From: Terriglobus aquaticus
GTDB taxonomy: Bacteria; Acidobacteriota; Terriglobia; Terriglobales; Acidobacteriaceae
Length of the DNA: 64,000 nt
Assembly (NCBI RefSeq): GCF_025685415.1
Contig: NZ_JAGSYB010000001.1
Span: 62,001 to 126,000 of the forward strand
Direction: 5' to 3'
Shown here one piece after another: positions 7,540-17,257 of the stretch. Each line of letters begins with the position of its first letter. Position 1 is the stretch's first letter. The notes beneath the pieces are model-generated. The model saw only the letters and a program-made list of their open reading frames with translations. It was not told where the DNA came from and made no database searches. The translations under genes and the position numbers were made by a program.

Positions 7540-8412
7540 ATGGCGAAGCTGAAGCTTGGGATTCCGAAGGGTAGTTTGCAGGACGCGACGGTGGCTCTGT
7601 TTGCGCGGGCGGGTTGGCAGATTCTGGCAAACGGGCGGTCGTACTTTCCGGCCATCAACGATGACGAGATTGAGTGCATGCTGGTGCGCGCGCAGGAGAT
7701 GGCCCGCTATGTGGAGCACGGTGCGCTGGATGCCGGCCTGACCGGCAACGACTGGGTGCTGGAGAATTTGGCGGATGTGGAGCGCGTGACGTCGCTGACG
7801 TATTCCAAGCAGTCGCGGCAGAGCGTGAAGTGGGTGCTGGCAGTGCCCGAGGATTCGCCGTATCAGCGGCCCGAGGATCTGGAAGGCAAGATCATCGCGA
7901 CGGAGCTGGTGGAGTACACCAAGCGTTACTTCGCGGAGAAGAAGATCAACGTAAAGGTGGAGTTTAGCTGGGGCGCTACCGAAGTCAAGCCGCCCATGCT
8001 GGCCGACGCGATCGTCGAGGTGACAGAGACGGGATCTTCGCTGCGCGCGAATCGGCTGCGCATCATCGAAGTGCTGATGGAAAGCGAGACGCAGTTGATT
8101 GCGAACAACGCTGCGTATGCGGACGCGTGGAAGCGCGAGAAGATCGGCAACCTGGCGATGATGCTGAACGGCGCGATCAACGCGATGAGCCAGGTTGGCC
8201 TGATGCTGAACGTGCCGAAGGCGAGCCTGGATGAGGTGCTGGCGATCCTGCCGGCTCTGTCATCGCCGACCGTGTCTCAGTTGAAGGATGAGAACTGGGT
8301 GGCGGTGAACACGATTCTGGATGAGACCACGGTGCGCGACGTGATTCCGAAGCTGAAGGCAGCGGGTGGCAGCGGGATTGTGGAGTATCCGCTGAGCAAG
8401 GTGGTGCTGTAA
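7540..8412 (+). CDS. hisG: ATP phosphoribosyltransferase, long form
   Basis: 290 residues, the long (HisG_L) form with its own C-terminal regulatory ACT-like domain, so no HisZ partner is needed. It condenses ATP and PRPP, the committed and feedback-inhibited step. Visible are the N-terminal [20 protein letters not shown], and the PRPP-binding region around [18 protein letters not shown]. The C-terminal part reads [21 protein letters not shown]. It starts 4 nt after hisI and shares one base with hisD, indicating translational coupling. Confidence 0.96.
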   Translation: MAKLKLGIPKGSLQDATVALFARAGWQILANGRSYFPAINDDEIECMLVRAQEMARYVEHGALDAGLTGNDWVLENLADVERVTSLTYSKQSRQSVKWVLAVPEDSPYQRPEDLEGKIIATELVEYTKRYFAEKKINVKVEFSWGATEVKPPMLADAIVEVTETGSSLRANRLRIIEVLMESETQLIANNAAYADAWKREKIGNLAMMLNGAINAMSQVGLMLNVPKASLDEVLAILPALSSPTVSQLKDENWVAVNTILDETTVRDVIPKLKAAGGSGIVEYPLSKVVL

Positions 8413-9683
8413 TGCGGATCGTAAAGACCACTGAGCGTGGCGCGAAGGATGCCGAAAGGCTGTTGCGCGAGTTGGAGCAGCGCGGTGCGGTGAAGACGGC
8501 GGAGGTGGAGCCGGTGGTGCGCAAGATCATGGAGCGCGTTCGCAAGGACGGCGACAAGGGACTGCGAAAGCTGGCGGAGAAGTTTGACGGTTTGCAAGAA
8601 AAGCAGCCGCTGCGTGTGACGGCTGGCGAGATGCTGGATGCGTGGAATGCGACATCGCCTGAGTTGCAGGAGGCGATGCGGACTGCGGCGGAGAACATTC
8701 GCAGTTTCGCCGAGCAGCAGAAGCCGGACGAGTGGTTCACGGAGAACACGCCGGGTGTGACGGTAGGACAGATCGTGCGTCCGCTGGAGTCCGTGGGTTG
8801 CTATGTGCCGGGTGGTCGGTTTCCGCTGCCCAGCACGCTGCTGATGACGACGATCCCAGCGCAGGTGGCGGGTGTGGAGCGCGTGGTGGTGGTGAGCCCG
8901 AAGCCTGCCCGCGAGACGCTGGCCGCCGCACACCTGGCAGGTGTGACCGAGATGTATCGCACCGGTGGAGCGCAGGCGGTGGCGGCGCTGGCGTACGGCA
9001 CAGAGACGATTAATCGCGTGGACAAGATTGTCGGTCCCGGCAATCTGTACGTGACCGCGGCAAAGGTGATCGCCTCGACGGAGTGCGGCATCGACATGCC
9101 CGCCGGGCCTACGGAAATCGTCGTGACGAGCGAGACGGGGAACGCCGAGGGCATTGCCGCGGACCTGGTCGCGCAGGCGGAGCACGATCCTGAGACGCTG
9201 GCCGTGTTTGTGACGGCGAACGAGAAGCTGGCGAAGCAGGTTGCAGAGTTGGCGCACAAGCGGGCGAAGGGCAACGCCCTGGCGAAGGTGTCGCTGCGGG
9301 CTCGTGGGACGGTGTTTTTGTGCGAATCGGTTGAGGAAACGCATGCGATCACCAACCGGCTCGCGCCTGAGCATTTGACGGTGGATGCGGCGAGCGATCT
9401 GTTGTGGGTGCGGAATGCCGGATCAGTGTTCGTGGGTAACTTTGCACCGCAAAGCATGGGCGACTACATCAGCGGGCCGAATCATGTGCTGCCGACCGGG
9501 CGCGTGGGGCGCGTGCGCGGTGGCTTGAGTGTTACGGATTTTCTGAAGGTGATCACCGTACAGGACTACACCGCGGCGGGGCTGAAGACGCTGGGGCCGA
9601 AGGCGATTGCGCTGGCAACGGCCGAGGGCCTGGTGGCGCATGCGGAGAGCGTGCGGGTGCGAATGAACGGCGGCAAGCGATGA
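8412..9683 (+). CDS. hisD: Histidinol dehydrogenase
   Basis: 423 residues. It catalyses the last two oxidations, L-histidinol to L-histidine, with two NAD. Signature segments are VGCYVPGGRFPLPST, GGAQAVAALAYGTETI, DKIVGPGNLYV, GIDMPAGPTEI, the zinc-ligand region QAEHDPE and NHVLPTGRVGRVRGGLSVTDF. The ATG overlaps the hisG stop by one base (TAATG), and the stop overlaps hisC by four (ATGA). Confidence 0.97.
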   Translation: MRIVKTTERGAKDAERLLRELEQRGAVKTAEVEPVVRKIMERVRKDGDKGLRKLAEKFDGLQEKQPLRVTAGEMLDAWNATSPELQEAMRTAAENIRSFAEQQKPDEWFTENTPGVTVGQIVRPLESVGCYVPGGRFPLPSTLLMTTIPAQVAGVERVVVVSPKPARETLAAAHLAGVTEMYRTGGAQAVAALAYGTETINRVDKIVGPGNLYVTAAKVIASTECGIDMPAGPTEIVVTSETGNAEGIAADLVAQAEHDPETLAVFVTANEKLAKQVAELAHKRAKGNALAKVSLRARGTVFLCESVEETHAITNRLAPEHLTVDAASDLLWVRNAGSVFVGNFAPQSMGDYISGPNHVLPTGRVGRVRGGLSVTDFLKVITVQDYTAAGLKTLGPKAIALATAEGLVAHAESVRVRMNGGKR

Positions 9684-10846
9684 GTGCTGTTGTGGCAGAG
9701 CAGAGGCCGGAGAGCATCCAGCCGCGGCGTGCGATTGCGGCGATGCCGGAGTACCATCCGCCACTGGCAGGGCGCAACGCGCTGCGGTTGGATTTCAATG
9801 AGAACACGCATGCGCCGTCGCCCAGAGTGCGCGAGGCGTTGGGCAAGCTGACGTTGGAGTCGTTCACGGTGTATCCGGAGCGGGCGCCGGTGGAGGCTGT
9901 GGTCGCGCAGCACTTGCAGCTGCAGCCCGAGCAGGTGCTGCTGACGAATGCGGTGGATGAGGCGATCCACATTGTCTGCTTCACGTTTTTGGAAGAGGGC
10001 GATGAGGTACTATTCGCGGTGCCGAGCTTCTTCATGTATGACGTGAACGCTGTTGCCATGGGCGCTGTGGTGAAGCGCGTGCAGATGGACGAGACGCTGG
10101 AGTTTCCGTTTGAGCGGCTGCTTGCGGGCATCACGCCGAAGACGAAGCTGGTGATCCTGTGTTCGCCGAATAACCCCACCGGTACAGTGATCTCGCGCCA
10201 GCAGATTCATGCGGTCGCGAAGGCTGCGGCGCATGCCGTGGTGATGGTGGATGAGGCGTACTTCCATTTTCACGGTGAAACCGTTATGGACGACCTGCGT
10301 GCGGATGCAGCGGCCGATGCGCCGCGGAACATGATCGTCGCGCGCACGTTTTCGAAGGCGTATGGGCTGGCAAATCTGCGTGTGGGTTTGATAGCCGGAC
10401 CTGCGGAGTTGGTGCAGCACATGCGCAAGGCGAGCTCGCCGTACAACGTGAACGGCGTGGCGCTGCGCGCCGTGGAAGCGTGCGTGGGCGACACCGAGTA
10501 CCTGGATTGGTATGTGGGGCAGATTCGCACAGGACGGGCGCGCATTGAGAAGGCGCTGGACCACATGCGCGTGCCGCGCTGGCCGAGTCATGCCAACTTT
10601 GTGCTGATGCACATTGGGCCGAAGCACAAGGATCTTGTGGCGGCGGCTCGGGCGCGTGGTGTGTTGCTGCGCGACCGGTCGAGTGATCCAGGCTTGGCCG
10701 GATGTGTGCGGATTACGATTGGCGTTGAAGATCAGATCGACACGGCGATTGCCGTGCTGCGCGAGTCGCTGGCGGCGATCGGGTGGACGCCGGCTGAGGT
10801 GGATGCTCCGGAGGCGGGGCCGAAGGAGGAGCGGGAATATGAGTGA
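9680..10846 (+). CDS. hisC: Histidinol-phosphate aminotransferase
   Basis: 388 residues, a fold-type I PLP aminotransferase that converts imidazole-acetol phosphate to histidinol phosphate. [16 protein letters not shown] opens the core. [15 protein letters not shown] and MVDEAYFHF line the PLP site, and the Schiff-base lysine is K226 in [13 protein letters not shown]. An N-terminal tail of about 30 residues precedes the conserved core. The C-terminal end overlaps hisB by 8 bases. Confidence 0.94.
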   Translation: MSAVVAEQRPESIQPRRAIAAMPEYHPPLAGRNALRLDFNENTHAPSPRVREALGKLTLESFTVYPERAPVEAVVAQHLQLQPEQVLLTNAVDEAIHIVCFTFLEEGDEVLFAVPSFFMYDVNAVAMGAVVKRVQMDETLEFPFERLLAGITPKTKLVILCSPNNPTGTVISRQQIHAVAKAAAHAVVMVDEAYFHFHGETVMDDLRADAAADAPRNMIVARTFSKAYGLANLRVGLIAGPAELVQHMRKASSPYNVNGVALRAVEACVGDTEYLDWYVGQIRTGRARIEKALDHMRVPRWPSHANFVLMHIGPKHKDLVAAARARGVLLRDRSSDPGLAGCVRITIGVEDQIDTAIAVLRESLAAIGWTPAEVDAPEAGPKEEREYE

Positions 10847-11579
10847 TGTGGAGAACGCGCTGGAAGGTACCGAGCGCTTTGAGCCGGGGTCGGAGTTGAG
10901 CGAGGAGACGACCCGTAATGCTGGGGATCTGCACCTGTCTCCAACCGCTGTGGTGAATGCTGAGTCGAATTCTGCAGCGCGTGTGGGTGCAGCGCGTGTG
11001 GGTGTGGTGGAGCGCAACACGACGGAGACCAAGATCAAGTTGCGGCTGACGCTGGACGGGCAGGGGACGTACAACGTGCGGACCGGCATTCGCTTTTTCG
11101 ATCACATGCTGGAACTGTTCACACGGCATGGCGGGTTCGACATGGACCTGCACTGCGACGGTGATCTGGATGTGGACCAGCACCACACGGTCGAAGATGT
11201 GGGCATTGCGCTGGGTGAAGCGGTGGACAAGGCGCTGGGCGACAAAAAAGGCATTCTGCGCGCCGGGTACTTTGTGATGGCGATGGACGAGACGCTGGCG
11301 GTGGCGGCGATCGATCTTTCGGGACGGACCGGTTACGTTGTCGATGACCAGGTGAATGTGGCGCTGGTTGGGGATTTCCAGACCGAACTGGTTACGGACT
11401 TTTTCGATGGCTTCGCGCGCGGTGGCCGCTGCAACGTGCATGTGAAGACGATGTACGGCCGCAGCAATCACCACAAGATCGAGGCGATCTTCAAGGCGTT
11501 TGCGCGGGCGCTGCGGGGTGCGGTGAGCCGCGACGAGCGGATGAAGGATTTACTGCCGAGTACCAAGGGCTTGCTGTGA
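10839..11579 (+). CDS. hisB: Imidazoleglycerol-phosphate dehydratase with N-terminal extension
   Basis: 246 residues from the ATG at 10839, which has AGGAGG about 8 nt upstream, the best Shine-Dalgarno in this operon. The catalytic core begins only at about residue 56 ([11 protein letters not shown]). It carries the manganese-binding His motifs [32 protein letters not shown] and [17 protein letters not shown]. The extra 55 residues are acidic and low in complexity and include a tandem [10 protein letters not shown] made by a 15-bp duplication (10974-11003). A GTG start nearer the core is possible but has a weaker ribosome site. It is monofunctional, without a histidinol-phosphatase domain, so that step is encoded elsewhere. 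Confidence 0.93.
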   Translation: MSDVENALEGTERFEPGSELSEETTRNAGDLHLSPTAVVNAESNSAARVGAARVGVVERNTTETKIKLRLTLDGQGTYNVRTGIRFFDHMLELFTRHGGFDMDLHCDGDLDVDQHHTVEDVGIALGEAVDKALGDKKGILRAGYFVMAMDETLAVAAIDLSGRTGYVVDDQVNVALVGDFQTELVTDFFDGFARGGRCNVHVKTMYGRSNHHKIEAIFKAFARALRGAVSRDERMKDLLPSTKGLL

Positions 11580-12187
11580 TCCAGGTTATCGATTACAAAG
11601 CCGGCAATCTGACGAGCGTAGTAAAGGCGCTGCAATTTCTAGGCGCCGAGACGCATGTGACGCAGTCGCCGGAGGATGTGCGCGCGGCGGAGAAGATTGT
11701 GCTGCCGGGTGTGGGGCATTTTCGGGCGACGCAGTTGTTGCATGATCTGCAACTGACAGAGGCGACGCGCGAGGCGATTGCGCGGGGTGTGCCGTTTCTG
11801 GGCATTTGCGTTGGGTTGCAATGGCTGTACGAGGGCTCGACGGAGGCCGAGTCGACCGACGGTCTGTGCCACTACGGTGGGCGGTGCGAGCGGTTTCCGG
11901 CGGTGTTCGAGGGTGCGGAGCTGAAGTCGCCGCACGTGGGTTGGAATTCGCTGGAGGACGTGCGCGAAGGGTCGCGGCTACTGCGTGGCGTCGCTCCGGG
12001 GAGCTTTGTGTACTACACGCATTCGTGGCGAGCGCCGGTGGATGCGGATACGGCGGCGACAACGTTCTATGGTGGGCCGTTTACGGCCGCGGTGGAGCGG
12101 GGAAACGTGATGGGTGTGCAGTTTCATCCGGAGAAGAGCGGCGAAACCGGGCTGCAAATCCTGCGCAACTTTGTGGAGCTTGCCTGA
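11576..12187 (+). CDS. hisH: Imidazole glycerol phosphate synthase, glutamine amidotransferase subunit
   Basis: 203 residues from a GTG whose GTGA overlaps the hisB stop. It is a class I glutaminase that passes ammonia to HisF. The triad is visible: Cys78 in FLGICVGLQ, and His184 and Glu186 in VQFHPEKSG. Other typical pieces are [12 protein letters not shown] and LPGVGHF. The gene is directly followed by hisF with a 1-base overlap. In most his operons hisA lies between these two, and it is missing here. Confidence 0.95.
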   Translation: MIQVIDYKAGNLTSVVKALQFLGAETHVTQSPEDVRAAEKIVLPGVGHFRATQLLHDLQLTEATREAIARGVPFLGICVGLQWLYEGSTEAESTDGLCHYGGRCERFPAVFEGAELKSPHVGWNSLEDVREGSRLLRGVAPGSFVYYTHSWRAPVDADTAATTFYGGPFTAAVERGNVMGVQFHPEKSGETGLQILRNFVELA

Positions 12188-12960
12188 TGCTGACGAAGCG
12201 GGTGATTGCTTGCCTGGATGTGCGCGGCGGGCGCGTGGTGAAGGGCATTCAGTTCGTGGACATCGTCGATGCGGGTGATCCGGCGGAGCTGGCGCACCGG
12301 CATGCAGCGGCGGGTGCGGACGAGATTGTTCTGCTCGACATTACGGCGACGCACGAGGGGCGCGGTACGCTGATCGACACGGTAAAGCGGACTGCGGCGC
12401 AGTTGTTCATTCCGTTTACAGTCGGTGGCGGTATTCGCAGCGCGGAGGACGCGGCGGCGGTGTTCGACGCGGGCGCGGACAAGGTGAGCATTAATTCGAG
12501 CGCGATTGCACGGCCAGAGCTGATTGGTGAGATCGGCGGCAGCTTTGGCGCGCAGGCTGTGATTGTTGCGATCGATGCGCGGCGCGATGCGAGCTCGGTC
12601 GATCCGGTAGGAGACGCCGAGGTGTATGTGTCGGGTGGGCGCAAACCGACGGGCCGCAAGGTGGTGGACTGGGCGCGTGAGGCGGAAGAGCGTGGCGCGG
12701 GCGAGATCCTGCTGACGAGCATGGACGCGGATGGAACCCGCGCGGGCTTTGACGACGAGCTGACCGCACGGGTGAGCGGGGCGGTGCAGATTCCGGTGAT
12801 CGCTTCGGGCGGTGCGGGGAACGCGCAGCACTTCGCGGATGTGTTCGGGCGGGGCAAGGCGGATGCTGCGCTGGCGGCGAGCATCTTTCACTTTGGCGTG
12901 ACGGACTCGTGGGCGCTGAAGCGGGAGCTGCGCGCGGCGGGTGTGCCGGTGCGGTTGTAG
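12187..12960 (+). CDS. hisF: Imidazole glycerol phosphate synthase, cyclase subunit
   Basis: 257 residues, a (beta/alpha)8 barrel. The start is the ATG overlapping the hisH stop (TGATG). It is HisF rather than HisA because of the opening [17 protein letters not shown] (first catalytic Asp) and [28 protein letters not shown] and VIASGGAGN are phosphate-binding loops. It combines PRFAR with ammonia from HisH to form imidazole glycerol phosphate and AICAR. It is the last his gene. No terminator is evident after it. Confidence 0.95.
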   Translation: MLTKRVIACLDVRGGRVVKGIQFVDIVDAGDPAELAHRHAAAGADEIVLLDITATHEGRGTLIDTVKRTAAQLFIPFTVGGGIRSAEDAAAVFDAGADKVSINSSAIARPELIGEIGGSFGAQAVIVAIDARRDASSVDPVGDAEVYVSGGRKPTGRKVVDWAREAEERGAGEILLTSMDADGTRAGFDDELTARVSGAVQIPVIASGGAGNAQHFADVFGRGKADAALAASIFHFGVTDSWALKRELRAAGVPVRL

Positions 12961-12991
12961 GTTCCTGCCGGACTTCGTGGCGGTCCGAGAA

Positions 12992-13019
12992 GCAGATCCT
13001 TCGCTTTGCTCAGGATGAC
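12992..13019 (+). repeat. Dispersed REP-like 28-mer, copy 1
   Basis: GCAGATCCTTCGCTTTGCTC followed by AGGATGAC recurs at 60942-60969 with 26 of 28 matches. It lies in the convergent gap between hisF and the acyltransferase gene, the usual place for REP-type elements. Confidence 0.6.
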
Positions 13020-13086
13020 ACTTGGTACAGGAGCGCAGGCCTGAGGATCAGGCGGTAGAGGAGCTTGCGCGGGAGCGCTGCGTCCC

Positions 13087-14238
13087 TTATGCGAAGCGTG
13101 CGGTCAGGCTCCGGCGCATGCGGTTCTTGAGCGCGTCGATGGGCTGAGACAAAGCGACGCACAGGGCGACGATGCTGAGGACCAGAAGCGTTGTGCTCCA
13201 GCCACTTCGCAGGACGTGGCCGAGCGTGGGCGGCACCAGGCAGAGCAGAGGGTAGTGGAAGAGGTAGAGCGTGAAGGTGCCCTCGGCGATGCGGCGAACG
13301 GGGCGCGCCCAGGGTGCGCGCTTCGAGAGCCGGATGCGGTCCGAGAGGCAGAGGCCGAGGAGCATCAGCATCCACGAGACCAGACCGGAAGAGTAGGCGA
13401 GCATGGTCGCGCGACCGTGGGGCTGGCCGAGTGCTGTCAGAGGGTTCGGCAGGAGTGCCAGGCGTGTCCATAGTGCTGGGTGCGCAAGTGGCAACAGAAG
13501 AGCGAGGCTGCACACCAGAGCCAGCGCGGCAGTCATCGCGGAGCGTGCGCGCGACTGCCGGGACCATTGCCACAGGTTGTAGAGCCAGCAGCCGGACCAC
13601 CACAACGGCGCGAGAAAGAGCACCTGTGGGCCGAGCGCGGCAACGTAGAGGGCAGCGGCGATCCAGCGCCACGGGCCCCGGCAGAGGGCGAACAGGCCGA
13701 ACAGGACGTAGTACGGCACCTCGTATCCGAGCGACCAGAGAGGCAGGTTGGGTGAGACGAGGACGGCATGTCCCCAGAACTGGGTGAAGAAGAGCAGGTG
13801 CGCGACAAGGTTCGCGCCCAGGGCGGGCAGGCTCTGCGCGCGCCACAGGACGGTGGCGTAAACCGGATTTCGCCACGAGATGTAGGAGCGGCAGACCAGG
13901 GTGAGCAGAAGCGCTGGCAGCAGCACGGAGTACATGCGGGATGCGCGGCTGATGAAATAGCGGCGCGGGTCGCGTTCGCGGTCTTCCGTGACGTAGCGAA
14001 TCATGAATCCGGAGAGGACGAAGAAGCCCGGGACGGCCACGTCGGCCCAGCCGAGCAGGGGCGGCCAGCCGGTGGAGAACCACGGCATTGACGCGTGGCC
14101 GACCACGACCAGGACCGCAAGCGTGAAGCGGATGACGTCGAGCAGGAGCGAGGCGGCTTCGGGCAGGCGTTCCTCCTGCGCGCTGGTTGACGATGCGGGT
14201 TGCGACGAGGCGCGGGTCTCCGGCGCAGGCGCAGTCAT
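13087..14238 (-). CDS. Membrane acyltransferase (acyltransferase 3 family)
   Basis: 383 residues with about ten transmembrane helices. The family signature is at the N terminus: LLLDVIRFTLAVLVVVGHAS, then VPGFFVLSGFMI and RRYFISRASRMYSVLLPALL. These enzymes transfer acyl groups, often acetyl, to envelope sugars such as O-antigen, peptidoglycan or exopolysaccharide. Its ATG overlaps the stop of the preceding glycosyltransferase gene (ATGA), so the two are co-transcribed, which supports modification of a surface glycan or glycolipid. The acceptor is unknown. Confidence 0.85.
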   Translation of the reverse strand: MTAPAPETRASSQPASSTSAQEERLPEAASLLLDVIRFTLAVLVVVGHASMPWFSTGWPPLLGWADVAVPGFFVLSGFMIRYVTEDRERDPRRYFISRASRMYSVLLPALLLTLVCRSYISWRNPVYATVLWRAQSLPALGANLVAHLLFFTQFWGHAVLVSPNLPLWSLGYEVPYYVLFGLFALCRGPWRWIAAALYVAALGPQVLFLAPLWWSGCWLYNLWQWSRQSRARSAMTAALALVCSLALLLPLAHPALWTRLALLPNPLTALGQPHGRATMLAYSSGLVSWMLMLLGLCLSDRIRLSKRAPWARPVRRIAEGTFTLYLFHYPLLCLVPPTLGHVLRSGWSTTLLVLSIVALCVALSQPIDALKNRMRRSLTARFA

Positions 14239-15497
14239 ACGGTGACCCCGGCCGGCTTGGATAAATCAGGCGAGGTCTCGGCGATGCGGTAGACGCAGAG
14301 GATGAGTGCGAACAGGATCGACATGCGGGCCGCGCACCACGCGAGGGAGAAGCGTATGTGGAGGTCGACGTGGGGCTGGACGTACCAGCAATAGCCGATG
14401 AAAAACAGAGCGGCGATCGCGGCGGGGCGGCGACGATGCCGAAGCGCGTAGCAGAACGGAAAGAGAAAGACGACCTCGTCGTAGGGGTGGTGCTTGTAGA
14501 GGACGAAGCTCATGGTGGCGGTAAGAGCGACGAGCCAGCCGGTGCGCTCTGTCTCGCCTGAAGTGTCGTTCGGAAAGCGGCGGTGCATGGCAGGGACCAG
14601 CACCGCGAGGGTGATGGCGAGAGCCACTAGAAGGCTGACCGTGGTGAGCCGCGGGGTCGCGACCGGGCCACCGCCGAGCAGGAACTCGAACAGGTCCATG
14701 AAGGTCTGGCCGGGGTCGCCCGTCGGTTGGTAGCCGACGCGGGTGACGGCAAGCGGCTCAGTGATCAGCGCGAACAGGTGCGAAAGGTCGTGTCCACCCG
14801 TGATCCAGAGCCAGATGAGAACTGTTGCGGCCGCACACGGCACGAGCGACCACAGGATTGTGCGAACACCGCGGGAGATGCCATCCCGCAGCAGCATGTA
14901 CAGGGCAAGCGCCGGAGCGAAGCTGTACTTCAGGTAGGAGACTCCGGCCAGGGCGGCACGCCGGGGCGAGATCGCAGCGGGGCGAAGAAGAGCCAGGCTC
15001 CACAGCAGCAGGATGAGCAGGCCCTGCTGTCCATTGCCCATCGTCACGCGGGTGGGCGCTGCAGCCAGCACGGCTGCGGATATACCAAGGCTGGTCCGCC
15101 ACGAACGCAAGCCGTAGAAGCGGGCCGCGAGCAAGGCGCTCGCCACCGCGAAGACGCTGTTACACAGAGCCCAGCCCAGATAGGCGGCCTTCGCGGAGAG
15201 CAGACCAAATGGGATGAGCAGCAGGTAAAGGATTGGGAGGTAGTTCGGGACCTGTGTTGCGAGCAGGCCGTGCACCGGATCACCGAGCAGATAGTCGCGC
15301 CATGGATCGATGTGGTGCAGCAGGAGGCGCTCGCCGGACCACTGGAAGTCCTGGGAGCGCGAGATGGCGTGGACGACGCCGGCGGCGCAGGAGACGAGGC
15401 CCGCCAGAGTAGCGCAGCAGAGCAACAGGTCGGCCCAGAGCGAATGCGGGCGCAAGGGATCGCGGCTGGATGGAGCAGGAGGCTTGGCCGCGATCAT
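14235..15497 (-). CDS. Polytopic membrane glycosyltransferase-like protein (GT87/DUF2029 type)
   Basis: 420 residues from the ATG at 15497. The frame extends further upstream but would run into the divergent gene's promoter region. About ten hydrophobic segments are visible, with SGERLLLHHIDPWRDYLLGD in the first outside loop and YLKYSFAPALALY and TMSFVLYKHHPYDEVVF later. This matches the C-type, polyprenyl-phosphate-sugar-dependent mannosyl/arabinosyl transferases (GT87). It overlaps the acyltransferase by 4 bases. Substrate and acceptor cannot be deduced. Confidence 0.65.
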   Translation of the reverse strand: MIAAKPPAPSSRDPLRPHSLWADLLLCCATLAGLVSCAAGVVHAISRSQDFQWSGERLLLHHIDPWRDYLLGDPVHGLLATQVPNYLPILYLLLIPFGLLSAKAAYLGWALCNSVFAVASALLAARFYGLRSWRTSLGISAAVLAAAPTRVTMGNGQQGLLILLLWSLALLRPAAISPRRAALAGVSYLKYSFAPALALYMLLRDGISRGVRTILWSLVPCAAATVLIWLWITGGHDLSHLFALITEPLAVTRVGYQPTGDPGQTFMDLFEFLLGGGPVATPRLTTVSLLVALAITLAVLVPAMHRRFPNDTSGETERTGWLVALTATMSFVLYKHHPYDEVVFLFPFCYALRHRRRPAAIAALFFIGYCWYVQPHVDLHIRFSLAWCAARMSILFALILCVYRIAETSPDLSKPAGVTV

Positions 15498-15607
15498 GGT
15501 GTGATGATACCGAACGCCTGCGGGCCATCGGCGATGTAAGTGACCGCAACGAACCAAGGTGGACGCAGCGGCGGACTGCGACAGAGCGTTCGCGCTATAA
15601 CGGTGCT

Positions 15608-17224
15608 GTGCCGATTGCGAGTGCATTCAACGGGACCGGGACCGAGCAGGTCGCAGCAGCAAATGCGGCTCGCGATGCCTCACGTGTGCGGCTGCTGTCG
15701 CGCGCGGCGGTGGTATGCACGCTGCTGGTGGTGGCCGTCTTTTTCGCGCTGCGCTTTCTGCACCTCCGGGCCGACTTTCCGAACTTCTCGCCGTGGTCGG
15801 ACTGGGCGAAGTACACGGATGAGGGCTGGTACGGCGATGCGGCTATGCGGCACTACCTGCTAGGCACCTGGCACCTGCCGGGCGACTTCAACCCCGCGGC
15901 CGCGCTGCCAGTGTGGCCGTTGTTGGAAGCGATCGTGTTCCGGTTTACAGGAGTGGGCATCGTTGCGGCGCGAACGCTAACCGTGGTGGTGTTCGGCGGC
16001 ATCCTGCTGGCGAGCTTTGCCCTGTTGCGCGGTGGCATGGGCCGCAGCGTACGCGAGGAGCCGCTGCCGTGGGCGGGGCTGTGTGCGGCAACTGCGGCGC
16101 TGCTGATGGCGGTGAGCCCGTACTTCTACGTGTTTAGCCGCATGGCGGTGCTGGAGCCGTTACTGGTGCTGCTGATGCTGATTGCGCTGCTGCTGGCGCG
16201 CGGCGTGGCGTGGCAGGGTCAGCGGTGGCCCGCCGTCGCGCTGCCGATTGCGATTGGCGTCGTGCTGGCGCTGATGGTCGGAACGAAGACCACGGCGGTG
16301 GCGTTGGTGCCTTCAATTGCGTATCTGCTGGCAAGCGCGTGCGGATGGAAGCTGCGCGCGACGGCGCGATCGTTTGCGTGGGCGGGTGGAACTACGGTCG
16401 TGTTGTGGGGCGCGTACTACCTGGCGCTGATCCGGCCACGCTACCTGCAGGATTTCCGCTACCTGTTTTCCGCGAACCGGTACACGGGCATCACGGCGGA
16501 CAATGCGCGCGACATCATCACCAGCGCCTTTCGCGATGTGACCTGGATGGGCAGCGGCATCACCGCTCTGCTGGCAGCGGCGCTGGTCTTTGCGGTTGTT
16601 CGGCGCCGGGTGTGGAGCGATCCGCTGATTCCGACGCTGATGCTGTGGATCGCCGGGTATTTTGCCTTCCTGATCTATCACGCCAACCTGCAGCCGCGGT
16701 ACTACCTGGTGGTTGCGGTTCCGATCACGCTCTTGGTCATGCGGCTGGTGAACCATGCCGTGGCGTGGCGATGGCAGACGGCGGTAGTCGTCGTCCCGGC
16801 GCTGCTGGTGCTGGTCGCCGTGGATGCGCGACAGACGCTGCACTATGTGCGGCATCCGGAGTACACCTTTCAGAACGCGGCCGAGCAGATTGAGCAGGTG
16901 GTGGAGTCGGAGCCGGCGCACAGTCATACGGTGCTGTCGATTTCTGGCAGTGACCTGACCCTGATGACGGGGCTGCCGTCCATCTGCGACGACTTCGGCA
17001 CGATGGAGCTGGAAGATCGCATTGCGGCCTACAAGCCCGGCTGGTTTGTCGCCTGGAACTACGTGGAAGACGACAAGATGGACGCGCTTGCGAACTTCTA
17101 TAGGCTGACGCGTGTGCGTGAGATTCCTGCGATGGATGACCCCGACCGCAATCTGCTGATTGTGTACCGGCTGGATCCCAAGGAAAGTGTGAAGCCGCGC
17201 AAGGGTCGCTCCAAGCGAAGCTGA
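15608..17224 (+). CDS. Membrane glycosyltransferase, GT39/ArnT-like
   Basis: About 538 residues from a GTG at 15608. The start is uncertain: the frame opens upstream at 15470, inside the divergent gene, and no strong Shine-Dalgarno is seen. The first hydrophobic segment (LLSRAAVVCTLLVVAVFFAL) precedes the loop DEGWYGDAAMRHYLLG, whose Asp-Glu fits the catalytic acidic pair of GT-C enzymes of the PMT/ArnT superfamily. Ten or more further membrane segments follow, then a soluble C-terminal domain of about 130 residues. It is expected to move a sugar from a polyprenyl-phosphate donor on the outer face of the inner membrane. Confidence 0.7.
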   Translation: MPIASAFNGTGTEQVAAANAARDASRVRLLSRAAVVCTLLVVAVFFALRFLHLRADFPNFSPWSDWAKYTDEGWYGDAAMRHYLLGTWHLPGDFNPAAALPVWPLLEAIVFRFTGVGIVAARTLTVVVFGGILLASFALLRGGMGRSVREEPLPWAGLCAATAALLMAVSPYFYVFSRMAVLEPLLVLLMLIALLLARGVAWQGQRWPAVALPIAIGVVLALMVGTKTTAVALVPSIAYLLASACGWKLRATARSFAWAGGTTVVLWGAYYLALIRPRYLQDFRYLFSANRYTGITADNARDIITSAFRDVTWMGSGITALLAAALVFAVVRRRVWSDPLIPTLMLWIAGYFAFLIYHANLQPRYYLVVAVPITLLVMRLVNHAVAWRWQTAVVVVPALLVLVAVDARQTLHYVRHPEYTFQNAAEQIEQVVESEPAHSHTVLSISGSDLTLMTGLPSICDDFGTMELEDRIAAYKPGWFVAWNYVEDDKMDALANFYRLTRVREIPAMDDPDRNLLIVYRLDPKESVKPRKGRSKRS

Positions 17225-17257
17225 CCTTGCGGTGGGTCGTACCCGTACACTGGCAGC

